The notes below the pieces were generated by a model. It searched no databases and had not been told where the DNA came from. It was given only the letters and a program-made list of their open reading frames with translations. The position numbers and the translations under genes were made by a program. Shown here piece after piece: positions 33,701 to 40,709 of a stretch of 64,000 nt of DNA (positions are counted from its first letter, which is position 1; each line of letters starts with the position of its first letter). This stretch comes from Litorilinea aerophila (lineage in GTDB: Bacteria; Chloroflexota; Anaerolineae; Caldilineales; Caldilineaceae), in assembly GCF_006569185.2 (NCBI RefSeq), contig NZ_VIGC02000009.1, positions 124,001 through 188,000 of the forward strand, given 5' to 3'.

Positions 33701-34116
33701 TCAGCTTCCTGCCGGCCATCCGCGAGCCCGGGCAGTCCGTCACCCTGCTGGTACACGTGCGCAATCAGGGCAGCATCGCCACCAACGCCCGGGTCACCCT
33801 GCCTGCCATCCCGGGCCTCACCTACGATCCGGCCTCGGTGGTCTGCGGCACCGGCACCTGCAGCTTCGTCAACGGGCAGGTGGAGTGGACAGGGGTCAGC
33901 GAACCCCGCAGCCTGATCCCCATCCGCGTCACGGCTGCCGTGTCCGCCGACCTGCCCTACGGCACCCGCCTGGAACCCCAGGTCGAGATCGTGGACCTGG
34001 ACTGGCAGCTCACCTATCGGCCGCAGGCCCAGCTCTGGATCGCCCGGAGCTATTTCATCCCCTTCATCTCAGGGCCGGACGGGGGTGAGCTGTACCTGCC
34101 GTTTGTGGGTGGATAG
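27778..34116 (+). CDS. Giant secreted subtilase-Kelch-DUF11 mosaic protein
   Basis: A 2112-residue exported multidomain protein. Start ATG 27778 has a strong AGGAGG. Order: signal peptide (about 1-35); propeptide (about 110-225); S8 subtilase (about 235-560) with D260 (ATIDSGVN), H319 (SSHGTHTMG), oxyanion N428 (AAGNPEAG) and S499 (GTSMAAPHVAG); two carboxypeptidase-regulatory Ig-like repeats (about 567-727); a ThuA/glutamine-amidotransferase-like alpha/beta region (about 730-975); an Ig-like linker; a Kelch propeller (about 1096-1386, with IYVIGGYRSE, IYVFGGLTPDG, FLVGGRKS); and several DUF11-type repeats to about 2090. It ends GELYLPFVGG. All triad residues are present, so it is probably an active surface or extracellular protease. 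It lies 36 nt after the epimerase gene. Confidence 0.88.
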   Translation: MVFIPRGQALRILILTAIVLLFAVGFQRSQTAMARNSVLAPATADLARETTQADGDKQLDQLLWDTWQSLPTEIRQKVDPRILAELRGQIWPTHLLGSSPAGARPPQPPEQTRFLVYMAQQPDAASLTGGVFASQVDQRSALYASLLAETRAAQAEVTASLQDLQAQAAVTSYQPFFIANVLAVEGNLAALIALAQRPDVARIVANYPVHSLGQPALSPPQEASTVDLSDANWNIELVGADRVWNELGIRGEGVVVATIDSGVNFQHPALTQRYRGYRSFQSFEHNYNWFDPDGNLYPNGNLGASRSRIPYDCDDLSSHGTHTMGTLVGDGGTEGTQVGMAPGARWIAVPALCSGDSSISDDITMLKAFQWLLCPTDLSGDLSTADCGKAPDVISNSWGSANPVNEVFRPIIRTLRAAGIAPVFAAGNPEAGPGSIGTPANAPEAIAVGATDRNDQLAGFSGQGPSFYEGEQKPEFTAPGVDVRSSVFGQEYAEYSGTSMAAPHVAGLFALLISADLQDGFRDFNVDELEYLVAATALDLGAPGPDDLYGYGRIQSEPAVRWALSAGDLRGTVRDGAQGTGVAGATVTGIRIDGQVHFSGQTDAAGAYSLTVPAGLYNLTVNAWGYEPATFERQAVISSTLSLADFRLTALPRAELRGQVRRGGEPVVGATVSVVEAPAVQATTDAAGQYSLSLPVGTHTLLAQAQGAKPARQEVAVPAEGTTRDFELKAAPSILLVNADAFSGWFSGWPVTTLFRWALDRTGYTYDQWSIQYLNQQDTFVREDGSVGYGIPSLNTLTNYDVVIWVHSGCSAWFFGCFGGGSPASIGAESVLAAYLDQGGRLILSGQDIGFWDAFSSFYQNYLRAAFVQDMAAQEGESLQGAGFLDGLSPKLTNASLYGYANGILGFWPDSVTPRTPIAGDAYPILTYANGDGAALAIAPCDASYRAVYFAMGYENIGPRGKERDPAIAEILSRSIEWTLSPRPDYRLDFSPSALQAVTAPGSTRTYQLQLINAGSQALTVQLSLTGHQWPTRLHQNGQEITGPLSIAPCTSARIMIQVDVPAEAANGAQDVASLVVDATNLPQQVIPLTTTSFAAWRDEAPMPRNRYDLALAAPNPGRYLYALGGIEQESDVASPDVHRFDVCTRSWEQMNPMPEPLHGAGVATLDNAIYVIGGYRSEVSEAEPWGETFSRHVYRYDPTSDSWSQENDLPMPLAYPAVATAQGKIYVFGGLTPDGATNHTLEYDPQTRSWTVKAPIPGGSRSEAGAARLGNLIYLIGNSTDSSRVDVYNPVADAWSSAPALRRGRQHPVVAAAADGFLYVAGGTDALGNPVPGVERFQPGMDSWQSISDLLDSNRWGAGMAYARGRLFLVGGRKSVVSVESLRLKSDFCLSNLAPAVNLVAPASHITMTLTLYASRTDIHQVRAEVPLPDGVTFTGFQPAVAGAQYLADEHRVEWQGSIPGDAVPVQVTFGIDLLPGQWVEGDYVTLEATFQGDNASFQDRATVLIAVPNLGASSKSVTPVRVLGGDTLTYRLDLVTNRPVAGTVTVRDPLPPNVHYVPDSLQVSNGSGRYLADTHTLEWTGEVIPDPDAYFNTSERFEWGDSLGRGAVDKVTFQWVDIQGSGTSLGGGDDFYVCGVPIGFPFPFFGVQQREFCVSTNGFVYFNAFAFPPLNTPCPLPHPMNGMDGLIAAAWGDLVVDDAIYYQTFGQAPERYLVVQWRGVRPFGIDGSAPGEFQLILHEDGSITFNVLQAGAIDGGFTATGLEDYSGSQGVNYACNQAGSLRDELAVRFIPPGVGQGKATAQLTFAATVEDSPAVNQVITNTAHIIHAESIIQRSAFATLNPLDLGTSSASREKEAVTASDVNTYRFVLRNNGLKAASNARLENRLPESLAYLPDTLSCSSGSCQVQGDTVTWTGEVAPGTPVTIAYDARLRTSYPDGTVIVNQAELDDGHSTRYLLSTSVRVRRSELGISTFSFLPAIREPGQSVTLLVHVRNQGSIATNARVTLPAIPGLTYDPASVVCGTGTCSFVNGQVEWTGVSEPRSLIPIRVTAAVSADLPYGTRLEPQVEIVDLDWQLTYRPQAQLWIARSYFIPFISGPDGGELYLPFVGG

Positions 34117-34388
34117 GGATTCTTGCTCGAATGATGGTGCCGAATAGGGACGATCCTTGATGTGGCTATCCACGAATCGGAGGTAGCGCTGCATGAAAGG
34201 GTGGCCGGCCTCGGGCCGATGACTGAAATCATCGGCTGGCATACTATAAGTGCATTGAAACGCACTCAACGGAGCGGATTGCACCCGGCTTGAACTGGAG
34301 CTCGTGCGTAACGTCCATTCGTGAATGGTCTTCCGAATACTAGAGTGCCTACTACCACTCTGGGGTGAAGTCGCCGAGAGAATTTATG
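34117..34388. other. Non-coding gap with possible antitoxin relic
   Basis: No intact gene is visible. On the minus strand around 34117-34242 a short frame (MPADDFSHRPEAGHPFM, then QRYLRFVDSHIKDRP) loosely resembles the C-terminal end of PrlF/AbrB-type antitoxins, where an L-x-F-x4-D-I-x2-P pattern is common. There is no matching DNA-binding N-terminus. The rest is AT-richer than the flanking genes, consistent with the acquired island that follows. Confidence 0.25.
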
Positions 34389-34416
34389 TTGACATTGGCA
34401 TCAATGTAAATACAAT
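34389..34416 (+). promoter_or_regulatory. Leaderless promoter with embedded operator
   Basis: TTGACA at 34389-34394, a 16-nt spacer and TACAAT at 34411-34416. The first base of the toxin ATG is 34423, where transcription should begin, so the mRNA is expected to be leaderless. An inverted repeat, ACATTG (34392-34397) with GCAT spacing and CAATGT (34402-34407), overlaps the -35 box and the spacer. It is a natural operator for repression by the ribbon-helix-helix antitoxin encoded just downstream. Confidence 0.75.
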
Positions 34417-34422
34417 AGATTC

Positions 34423-34938
34423 ATGGCGTTGCTTGATGCTTCTCTCGACACATCATTCTGGAATATTGCGGCCCAGATTGGAATAGCGCCTTATCTGTTC
34501 TCGTTCTTCAGGGTCTACTATTGTCGGGCCGTAGAGCAGGAGATTGTCACAACTGATCCTGACGAAACGTCCTTAATTTATCCTCAAGCCATGCTTTTCA
34601 TGGTGCTGAAAGAAGATGGGCGGCTCTATCCGGCTGAACCAGAGGAACCCTTACATATTTTTGGCACAGGAGAAGCACATGCGATTGCCCTGGCCCGAGA
34701 GCGATCCTGGATCTTGCTGATCAACGATGTCCGACCGCTGGAATTTGCCCGCTCTCTCGGCATCGAGTGTGTCGCAGTGCCCGATTTCTGCATCCTACTT
34801 TATTCTCAGGGTAAGATCACCTATTCTGCTGTGCGCGGCTACTTACGCCGACTGACGATGACGACCAGCCCTAAATTGATTCAACAGGCTGAGCAGATCG
34901 TGGAGGAAATTGCCAGCAAGCGGGGAGAGTGGAAATGA
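34423..34938 (+). CDS. PIN-domain toxin-like protein
   Basis: A 171-residue protein resembling the PIN/DUF3368 family of putative ribonucleases. The first acidic strand is LLDASLDTSFWNIA (D9 the likely metal ligand), and the central GTGEAHAIALARE followed by LLINDVRPLEFARSLGIEC is the family acidic patch and Rossmann-like end. It is the first gene of a pair whose TGA overlaps the next ATG. VapC-type relatives cleave tRNA or rRNA in toxin-antitoxin systems. The target is unknown. Lower GC than neighbours suggests recent acquisition. No ribosome-binding site is needed if the transcript is leaderless. Confidence 0.72.
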   Translation: MALLDASLDTSFWNIAAQIGIAPYLFSFFRVYYCRAVEQEIVTTDPDETSLIYPQAMLFMVLKEDGRLYPAEPEEPLHIFGTGEAHAIALARERSWILLINDVRPLEFARSLGIECVAVPDFCILLYSQGKITYSAVRGYLRRLTMTTSPKLIQQAEQIVEEIASKRGEWK

Positions 34939-35327
34939 GCACAGCTACAGTGACCAAGTCAATTCGACTTTCGCCCGAAGAGGCGGAAGAGCTGGCCCGA
35001 TTGAGTGCCCAGACCGCCACACCAGAAGCGTCATTGATGAAACAGTGGGTCCGGGAAGGGATGCGCACCAGGAAAATCGAGCTAGCCGTCCAGGCCTATA
35101 TGCAACGAAAAGTCGATCTGCGAGGTGGGGCGGCCATGGCCGGCGTCTCCTACAACCGCTTCCTGCGTGAATTGCAGTCACGCAATATTGTGGTTCTGGA
35201 AGACGACCAATTTCTGGAGCGCCTGGCCTCCCTGGCCGAAACTTTCGACGATGAGGAGCTGCGCCTGGCCGTCCAGCACGCCTTGAATCGAGGCTCCGGG
35301 TCCATGGAGGGCCGAAGTCAGGAATAG
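34935..35327 (+). CDS. RHH/UPF0175-like antitoxin
   Basis: A 130-residue protein. The N-terminus (VTKSIRLSPEEAEELARLSAQTATPEASLMKQWVREGM) is a ribbon-helix-helix DNA-binding segment. The middle (KVDLRGGAAMAGVSYNRFLRELQSRNIVVL) matches the UPF0175 pattern of a short helix ending in a hydrophobic strand. This is the expected antitoxin and autoregulator of the PIN protein, with which it overlaps by 4 nt. The order, toxin first and antitoxin second, is the reverse of most vapBC loci but common among PIN/UPF0175 pairs. GAGAG lies about ten nt upstream of the ATG. Confidence 0.72.
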   Translation: MSTATVTKSIRLSPEEAEELARLSAQTATPEASLMKQWVREGMRTRKIELAVQAYMQRKVDLRGGAAMAGVSYNRFLRELQSRNIVVLEDDQFLERLASLAETFDDEELRLAVQHALNRGSGSMEGRSQE

Positions 35328-35332
35328 GGGAC

Positions 35333-35369
35333 GCCAACTGGACTCAGGATGTGCCTGGGTCCAGTTGGC
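35333..35369. terminator. Bidirectional hairpin between convergent genes
   Basis: GCCAACTGGAC (35333-35343) pairs perfectly with GTCCAGTTGGC (35359-35369) around a 15-nt loop. It lies six nt after the antitoxin stop and seven nt beyond the glutaredoxin stop on the opposite strand. T-tracts are weak on both sides. Confidence 0.65.
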
Positions 35370-35376
35370 CTTGGGA

Positions 35377-35637
35377 CTACTGTAAACTTTGTAGTTTGTG
35401 CACCAGGGTGGTGGTATTGGGCTCCGTCAACACCGTGCCATCTGGAAAGACAATGGTCGGCACACTGCGATAGCCGTTGTTCAGCCGAATGACTTCCTCT
35501 GCCGCTTCTTCGTCATGGATGATGTTCACCTCGGTGTAGGGCACCTGCATGGCCTTCATGATCTCCTTGGCCCGCCAGCAATCCGGACACCAATCGGTGG
35601 TATACATGACAATGGCGGCAGTCTGTCTCTCCTGCAT
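35377..35637 (-). CDS. Glutaredoxin/mycoredoxin-like thiol oxidoreductase
   Basis: An 86-residue cytosolic thioredoxin-fold protein with the redox motif C17-P-D-C20 (DWCPDC) and the cis-proline loop SVPTIVFPDG. The CPDC motif and short length match mycoredoxin-like and NrdH/GrxC-like proteins found in bacteria that use alternative thiols. It would reduce mixed disulfides or protein disulfides. It is a single gene read towards the toxin-antitoxin pair. ATG at 35637 gives MQERQTAAIVMYTT. Confidence 0.88.
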   Translation of the reverse strand: MQERQTAAIVMYTTDWCPDCWRAKEIMKAMQVPYTEVNIIHDEEAAEEVIRLNNGYRSVPTIVFPDGTVLTEPNTTTLVHKLQSLQ

Positions 35638-35700
35638 CCCTTCAACTCCTGCTCGTAACTAACCTCGACTTGTGACTGATGTTCCTGTTCTAATGGGACC

Positions 35701-35729
35701 CTGACGCCCACAACACAATCACCTATGAT
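35701..35729 (+). promoter_or_regulatory. Candidate promoter in the 316-nt gap before the C39 gene
   Basis: CTGACG at 35701-35706, a 17-nt spacer and TATGAT at 35724-35729 (with TACAAT overlapping at 35729-35734). The leader to the ATG at 35954 would be about 215 nt. Nothing else is recognisable in 35638-35953. Confidence 0.45.
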
Positions 35730-35953
35730 ACAATGGAAACGACAAAGGGCCGAAACGGGCCAGCGTTCGAACTGTCATCCCCCAGGCCCTTGGATGGAAC
35801 GGGGAAGCAGGCCCCGACGTTATCCATTCAACCGCCATCCGCGCATTGGCACCTGGATCGGCGGCATGGGTTGACCCGATGGCCCCCGCCGGATGCGGGA
35901 TGTTGTGAGCCCTGAATGGCGACAGGCACCCGGGGGGGAGGAAATAGCAGGAG

Positions 35954-37216
35954 ATGCGCCAATTCGTTCGGACGCCAACTGGAGCAGCACTGACGTTGGT
36001 GGGCGTGGCCGCCATCCTTGTGGTGGCCATCGGCCTGACACGTGCACCTGGTTCCTACGCAGCGACTAGCCAGGGGGCCTACGCAGGCCCCGTCGAGCCG
36101 GTGCCCACATGGACATTCACACCAACGCGCCCTCCCCAGGTGGTGTTGGCGCCCACAGCCACGCCCACCGGCACAGCCACGCCTACGGCCCTTCCCCCGA
36201 CACCCACCTGGACGCCGGCGCCCACGGCTACCCCCACACCATTCATCCAGCCGCCCCAGGTCGCCGTCACCCTCACAGGCCTGCGCCACATGTGGCAGAC
36301 CTGGAATAACTGCGGCCCGGCGACTTTGGCCATGGCCCTCAGCTACTACGGCAGCAGCCTGGATCAGGCCGACATCGCCGCAGTGCTGCGCCGTCATCCC
36401 GACGACAAAAACGTAGCCCCCCAGGAACTGGCCGACTTTGCCCGCAGCCAGGGCTACCGGGCGCTGGTACGGGTCAACGGCAACGCTCAGCTGCTGCGCA
36501 CCTTCCTCAGCAACGGCATCCCGGTGGTGCTAGAGACGTGGCTGGAGCCTGAACCCAACGACGGCATGGGCCACTACCGGCTGCTGGTGGGCTACGACGA
36601 TGCCGCCCAGCACTGGATCGCCTACGACTCCTACGTGAGCGACAACCTGGTGGCCCCGGCGGATGCCCCCTACCAGGGCATCTACCTGTCCTACGCAGAA
36701 ACCGAAGCCCTCTGGGCCGTCTTCAACCGAACCTACATCCTCATCTACCAGGAGACACAGGAGCCCCTGATCCAGCAGATCCTGGGCGAACAGATGGACG
36801 ATGCCGTCATGTGGCAGACGGCCCGCCAATCGGCAGAGGCGGTCGTGGGCCAACGGCCCGACGACCCCTTCGCCTGGTTCAACCTGGGCACCGACCTGGT
36901 CGCGCTGCAAGACTTCGACGCCGCAGCCCTGGCCTACGACCGGGCCCGGGCCCTGGGGCTCCCCTGGCGCATGCTCTGGTATCAATTTGGCCCCTTCCAG
37001 GCCTACCACGCCGTGGGGCGCTACGGCGACGTGGTGGCCCTGGCCGACGCTACCCTGGCCACCACCCAGAGCATCGAGGAGATTCACTACTGGAAGGGAC
37101 AGGGGCTGGCCGGGCTGGGCGACCTGGCAGGTGCCCGCGCCGCCTGGCAACAGGCCCTGTCCCTCAACCCCGCCTTCGCGCCGGCCCAGGAAGCCCTGGC
37201 AAGCCTGCCCAGGTAA
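35954..37216 (+). CDS. Secreted C39-type cysteine peptidase with TPR tail
   Basis: A 420-residue exported protein. An N-terminal membrane/signal segment (about 10-37) is followed by a Thr-Pro-rich linker (about 50-95, TATPTGTATPTALPPTPT). The Peptidase_C39_2 domain (about 100-260) has C120 (NNCGPATLAMALSYYG), H207 (GMGHYRLLVGYDD) and D225 (AYDSY), a complete papain-like triad. Residues about 290-415 are tetratricopeptide-like repeats (AWFNLGTDLVALQDFDAAALAYDRA). Unlike bacteriocin-processing C39 proteins it has no ABC transporter fusion. The TAA stop at 37214-37216 lies in the first bases of palindromic element C. Substrate unknown. Confidence 0.82.
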   Translation: MRQFVRTPTGAALTLVGVAAILVVAIGLTRAPGSYAATSQGAYAGPVEPVPTWTFTPTRPPQVVLAPTATPTGTATPTALPPTPTWTPAPTATPTPFIQPPQVAVTLTGLRHMWQTWNNCGPATLAMALSYYGSSLDQADIAAVLRRHPDDKNVAPQELADFARSQGYRALVRVNGNAQLLRTFLSNGIPVVLETWLEPEPNDGMGHYRLLVGYDDAAQHWIAYDSYVSDNLVAPADAPYQGIYLSYAETEALWAVFNRTYILIYQETQEPLIQQILGEQMDDAVMWQTARQSAEAVVGQRPDDPFAWFNLGTDLVALQDFDAAALAYDRARALGLPWRMLWYQFGPFQAYHAVGRYGDVVALADATLATTQSIEEIHYWKGQGLAGLGDLAGARAAWQQALSLNPAFAPAQEALASLPR

Positions 37217-37255
37217 ATCCCGGCAGGAATTCGCCGACGGTTTCCACCTGTAGTA
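37212..37255 (+). repeat. Dispersed palindromic element, half copy C
   Basis: One arm only: GGTAAATCCCGGCAGGAATT, then CGCCGACGGTTTCCACCTG. The far arm is missing. The arm supplies the TAA stop codon of the C39-type gene, so this insertion or decay event set that protein's end. Confidence 0.75.
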
Positions 37256-37365
37256 CATGGCTTACCCTGTCCGGCGTGGGAAGGCGGAGCAAGCAGCGCC
37301 CCTACAGCGGCGTCTAATGGGCCAACTCCGACGATTGTGAACTATGCCCCCTACACCCGGCCGAT

Positions 37366-37393
37366 TTGACTTTTGAACCCAATCCGTTAAAGT
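37366..37393 (+). promoter_or_regulatory. Candidate promoter of the FAD/Fe-S dehydrogenase gene
   Basis: TTGACT at 37366-37371, a 16-nt spacer and TAAAGT at 37388-37393; the ATG at 37440 follows about 40 nt after the predicted start. The -10 box is a weak match (4 of 6). Confidence 0.45.
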
Positions 37394-37439
37394 GGATCCA
37401 ATGTCTTCACATCGCTCCACAACGGGAAAGGGTTCATCC

Positions 37440-40400
37440 ATGAAAGTGGCATTGACATCTCCACGGAGCGGACTCACCCGCACCGAAATGCGCACCATCC
37501 CCCACGAAGTGCAAGACCTGGCCGCCGAACTCCAGCGGGTCATCGACGGTGAAGTCCGCTTCGACGGCTATACCCGCATGCTCTACAGCACCGACGCCAG
37601 CCTCTACCAGATCCAACCGGTGGGGGTGGTGATCCCCAAGCACGCCGACGACGCTCAGGCCGCCCTGGAACTGGCCCGCCGTCACCAGGTCCCGGTCCTC
37701 CCCCGAGGGGGCGGTAGCTCTCTGGCCGGCCAGACCGTGGGCGCGGCCCTGGTGTTGGACTTCAGCAAATACATGGATCAACTCATCACGGTGGATGTGG
37801 AGAGCCGCACCGCCACCGCCCAGCCCGGTATCACCGTGGCCAGGCTCAACGGCCTGCTGGCCCGCCACGGCCTGATGCTGGGCCCAGACCCGGCCTCCGC
37901 CGACCGGGCCACCATCGGCGGCAGCGTTGCCAACAACGCCACCGGCAGCCACAGTATCCTCTACGGCATGATGGCAGACAACGTGCTGGAAATGTCGGTG
38001 CTCCTGGCCGACGGCTCCCGGGCCCACTTCGGCCCGCTGGACCCAGGCGATCTGCCGGCCAAAGCCCGCACCGGTGGACTCGAGGGCCGCATCTATGACA
38101 CCATCCCCCTCATCCTGCAGGGGGTGATGGAGGAGCTGGTGGAGCGCTGGCCCAAACACTGGCGCCGGGCCTCCGGCTACAACCTGGACCGGCTGGCCGC
38201 GTCCCTGCTGCCGCCCGATCAGCGGGCCCGGCTCAGCTTCGACAGCCGCTTCCGGCCCGAGGTCTGTAACCCCACCCGCATCGACCGCTTCAACCTGGCG
38301 CAACTGGTGACGGGCAGTGAAGGCACCCTGGCCATCATGACCGACGTCACCCTGCAGCTGGTGCCCCGCCCCCGCCGCACCGCCCTGGCCGTGGTCCACT
38401 TCCAGCACCTCCTGGACGCCTGTGCCGCCATCCCCGACATCCTGGAGACAGAGCCCAGCGCGTCGGAGCTGCTGGACAAACAGCTGATGGACCTGGCCCG
38501 GGCCCAGCCCGAGTGGGCCAAAAAGCTCCACTTCGTGGAGGGCGACCCGCCGGCCGTGCTGCTCACCGAATACTACGGCGAAGATGAACGGGAGCTGGTC
38601 CAGAAGTTAGAGCGGCTGGAAGGGCTGTTGTATGCCCGGGGCTGGCGAAGCACGGTGGTCCGCATTCTGGATCCGGCCCGCATCGCCGATGTCTGGTCCG
38701 TGCGAAAGGCTGGGCTCAACTTGCTCATGAGCCGCCGGGGACCGTACAAGCCGGTGCCGGGCATCGAGGATGTGAGCGTACCGCCCGAACGGCTGGCCGA
38801 CTACCTGGGCGAGATCCTGGCCTTCTGCCGCCAGCAGGAGGACATCCCCGACGTGGCCGTCTATGCCCACGCCTCGGCCGGCTGCCTGCACGTGCGCCCG
38901 CTGATCAACCCCAAGTCCGCCCAGGGCGTGGAAATGCTGGCCCGGGTGGGTCGCCGTGCGGCGGAGCTGGCCGTTCAATACCACGGGGCCATGAGCGGCG
39001 AACATGGTGACGGCCTGGCCCGCAGCGCCTACAACCCCACCATCTTCGGCCCCACCCTCTACGCCGCGCTCCAGGAGGTCAAGCGCACCTTCGACCCCGA
39101 CAACCTGCTGAACCCCGGCAAAATCGTGGACGCGCCGCCGCCCACGGAGCACCTGCGCTTCGGCCCCGAGTACCGGACCATCTCCCTGGACACAGTCTTC
39201 GACTGGGGGGCGGACGGCGGCTACGCGCCGGCTATCGAGATGTGTAACGGAGCTGGCGTCTGCCGGAAACTGGGGGCCGGCACCATGTGTCCCAGCTACA
39301 TGGCGACCAAGGACGAACGAGACACCACCCGAGGGCGAGCCAACGCCTTGCGCAATGCCCTGGCTGGTCGCATCCCCCACGAGGAGCTCTTCACCCCGGA
39401 GATGAAAGGGGTGATGGACCTCTGCCTGGGCTGCAAGGCCTGCAAGAGCGAATGCCCTTCGGCCGTGGACATGGCCCGCATCAAGGCCGAGTACCTGGTG
39501 CACTACCACCGGCACAATGGCCTGCCCCTTTTCAACCGCCTCATGGGCTGGCTGCCCACCCTCAACGCCCTGCTCTACAGGCTGGCACCTGGCCTGGTGC
39601 CAGCGGTGAACTGGAGTCTGCGAACGCCGCCGGCCAAAGCCGCGCTGGCCCGCATCGGCATTCACCCCCAGCGCGACCTGCCGGCCTACGCGCCCCAGAC
39701 CTTCGAACGATGGTTCCACCAGCGCGCCCGCTCGGATGGATCCGGCCAGCGCCCCAATGGACCGGTCATCCTCTTCCACGATACCTGGGTCAACTACAAC
39801 GAGCCCCACATCGGCCAGGCCATGGTGCGGGTCCTGGAGGCCGCGGGCTACCAGGTCTACCTGGCCGCGGGTCGAAAGTGCTGTGGTCGCCCCCTGATCA
39901 CCGGTGGCCAGGCAGACAAGGCCCGGCCCTGGGTGGATCACAATGTGGCCCTGCTGGCCCCATATGCCCAGCAAGGGATCCCCATCATCGGGGTGGAGCC
40001 CAGCTGCATCCTGACCCTGCGGGATGAATACCTGGCCCTGGCCAGCGATTCCCAGCGGGCCCAGGTCCTGGCGCAGGGGGCCTTCACCTTCGAAGAGTTT
40101 GTGGTACGGGAGGTGGAGGCAGGGCGGTTCAAGCCCATGTGGCGCTCGGGCGGCGCCCGGGTCCTACTCCACGGCCACTGTCACCAGAAGGCCCTGGTGG
40201 GCAACGAGGCCAGCGTGGCCGCGCTTCAGGCGGCCGGCTACCAGGTGGAGGTCATCCCCAGCGGCTGCTGCGGCATGGCCGGCGACTTCGGCTACGAGAC
40301 AGAGCACTATGAGATCAGCCGGCGCATCGGCGAGGATCGACTCTTGCCGGCCGTACGCCAGGCGGATCCGGAAGCCCTGATCGTAGCCAGCGGCACCAGC

Positions 40401-40481
40401 TGCCGCCACCAGATCGAGCACTTCGCCGGTCGACAACCGGTACACCTGGCCGAAGCCCTGGCCGCGGCCCTGGCCGACTGA
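37440..40481 (+). CDS. Fused FAD/Fe-S 2-hydroxyacid dehydrogenase (YdiJ-like)
   Basis: A 1013-residue protein joining a GlcD-type FAD-binding oxidase to a GlcF/GlpC-type iron-sulfur reductase, the layout of YdiJ, a D-2-hydroxyglutarate dehydrogenase in characterised bacteria. N-terminal half: PCMH FAD site VLPRGGGSSLAGQTVG and ATIGGSVANNATGSHSILYG; C-terminal FAD cap ending HGDGLARSAYNP and NPGKIVD. Iron-sulfur part: first cluster C602, C608, C617-P; second C662, C665, C668, C672-P; two CCG domains with KCCGRPLITGG and PSGCCGMAGDFGYE. The ATG at 37440 has GGAAAGGG about eight nt upstream. It probably oxidises a 2-hydroxyacid and passes electrons to the quinone pool. Confidence 0.9.
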   Translation: MKVALTSPRSGLTRTEMRTIPHEVQDLAAELQRVIDGEVRFDGYTRMLYSTDASLYQIQPVGVVIPKHADDAQAALELARRHQVPVLPRGGGSSLAGQTVGAALVLDFSKYMDQLITVDVESRTATAQPGITVARLNGLLARHGLMLGPDPASADRATIGGSVANNATGSHSILYGMMADNVLEMSVLLADGSRAHFGPLDPGDLPAKARTGGLEGRIYDTIPLILQGVMEELVERWPKHWRRASGYNLDRLAASLLPPDQRARLSFDSRFRPEVCNPTRIDRFNLAQLVTGSEGTLAIMTDVTLQLVPRPRRTALAVVHFQHLLDACAAIPDILETEPSASELLDKQLMDLARAQPEWAKKLHFVEGDPPAVLLTEYYGEDERELVQKLERLEGLLYARGWRSTVVRILDPARIADVWSVRKAGLNLLMSRRGPYKPVPGIEDVSVPPERLADYLGEILAFCRQQEDIPDVAVYAHASAGCLHVRPLINPKSAQGVEMLARVGRRAAELAVQYHGAMSGEHGDGLARSAYNPTIFGPTLYAALQEVKRTFDPDNLLNPGKIVDAPPPTEHLRFGPEYRTISLDTVFDWGADGGYAPAIEMCNGAGVCRKLGAGTMCPSYMATKDERDTTRGRANALRNALAGRIPHEELFTPEMKGVMDLCLGCKACKSECPSAVDMARIKAEYLVHYHRHNGLPLFNRLMGWLPTLNALLYRLAPGLVPAVNWSLRTPPAKAALARIGIHPQRDLPAYAPQTFERWFHQRARSDGSGQRPNGPVILFHDTWVNYNEPHIGQAMVRVLEAAGYQVYLAAGRKCCGRPLITGGQADKARPWVDHNVALLAPYAQQGIPIIGVEPSCILTLRDEYLALASDSQRAQVLAQGAFTFEEFVVREVEAGRFKPMWRSGGARVLLHGHCHQKALVGNEASVAALQAAGYQVEVIPSGCCGMAGDFGYETEHYEISRRIGEDRLLPAVRQADPEALIVASGTSCRHQIEHFAGRQPVHLAEALAAALAD

Positions 40482-40493
40482 GGCAAGGGGCGG

Positions 40494-40697
40494 CTCCCAG
40501 CCGCCCGCTGTCGCCAACCGCGAAAAGGCGCTGGTTTGCGGTAGGGGCGGCTCCCAGCCGCCCGATGGTGCCACATCCTGGCGGATAAAGGCACGGGCGA
40601 CGGCTGCGCTGTCCGGTATGTAGGGGCGAATCATGATTCGCCCACCGCCTACGACCGGGGCCGTGTCCTGTAGGGGCGGCCTCCCGTGCCCGCCCGA
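40494..40697 (+). repeat. Cluster of TAGGGGCG-type short palindromic repeats
   Basis: Four related units in about 200 nt: near 40494, 40542, 40621 and 40671. Two read GGGGCGGCTCCCAGCCGCCC, one GGGGCGAATCATGATTCGCCC-like and one GGGGCGGCCTCCCGTGCCC-like. Three are preceded by GTAGG. Each can form a small hairpin. Related sequence appears near 37303 (reverse) and 46734. They fill the gap after the dehydrogenase gene. Confidence 0.65.
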
Positions 40698-40709
40698 TGC
40701 CGCTGCACA

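Noticed and set aside
35954-37216. C39 peptidase as a bacteriocin or RiPP leader-cleaving exporter
   Set aside because: It has its own signal segment and tetratricopeptide-like tail, no ABC transporter parts, and lies outside the RiPP-like cluster.
40494-40697. CRISPR-like array
   Set aside because: Units are palindromic and unequal in spacing, spacers are not of constant length, and no cas gene is in the window.
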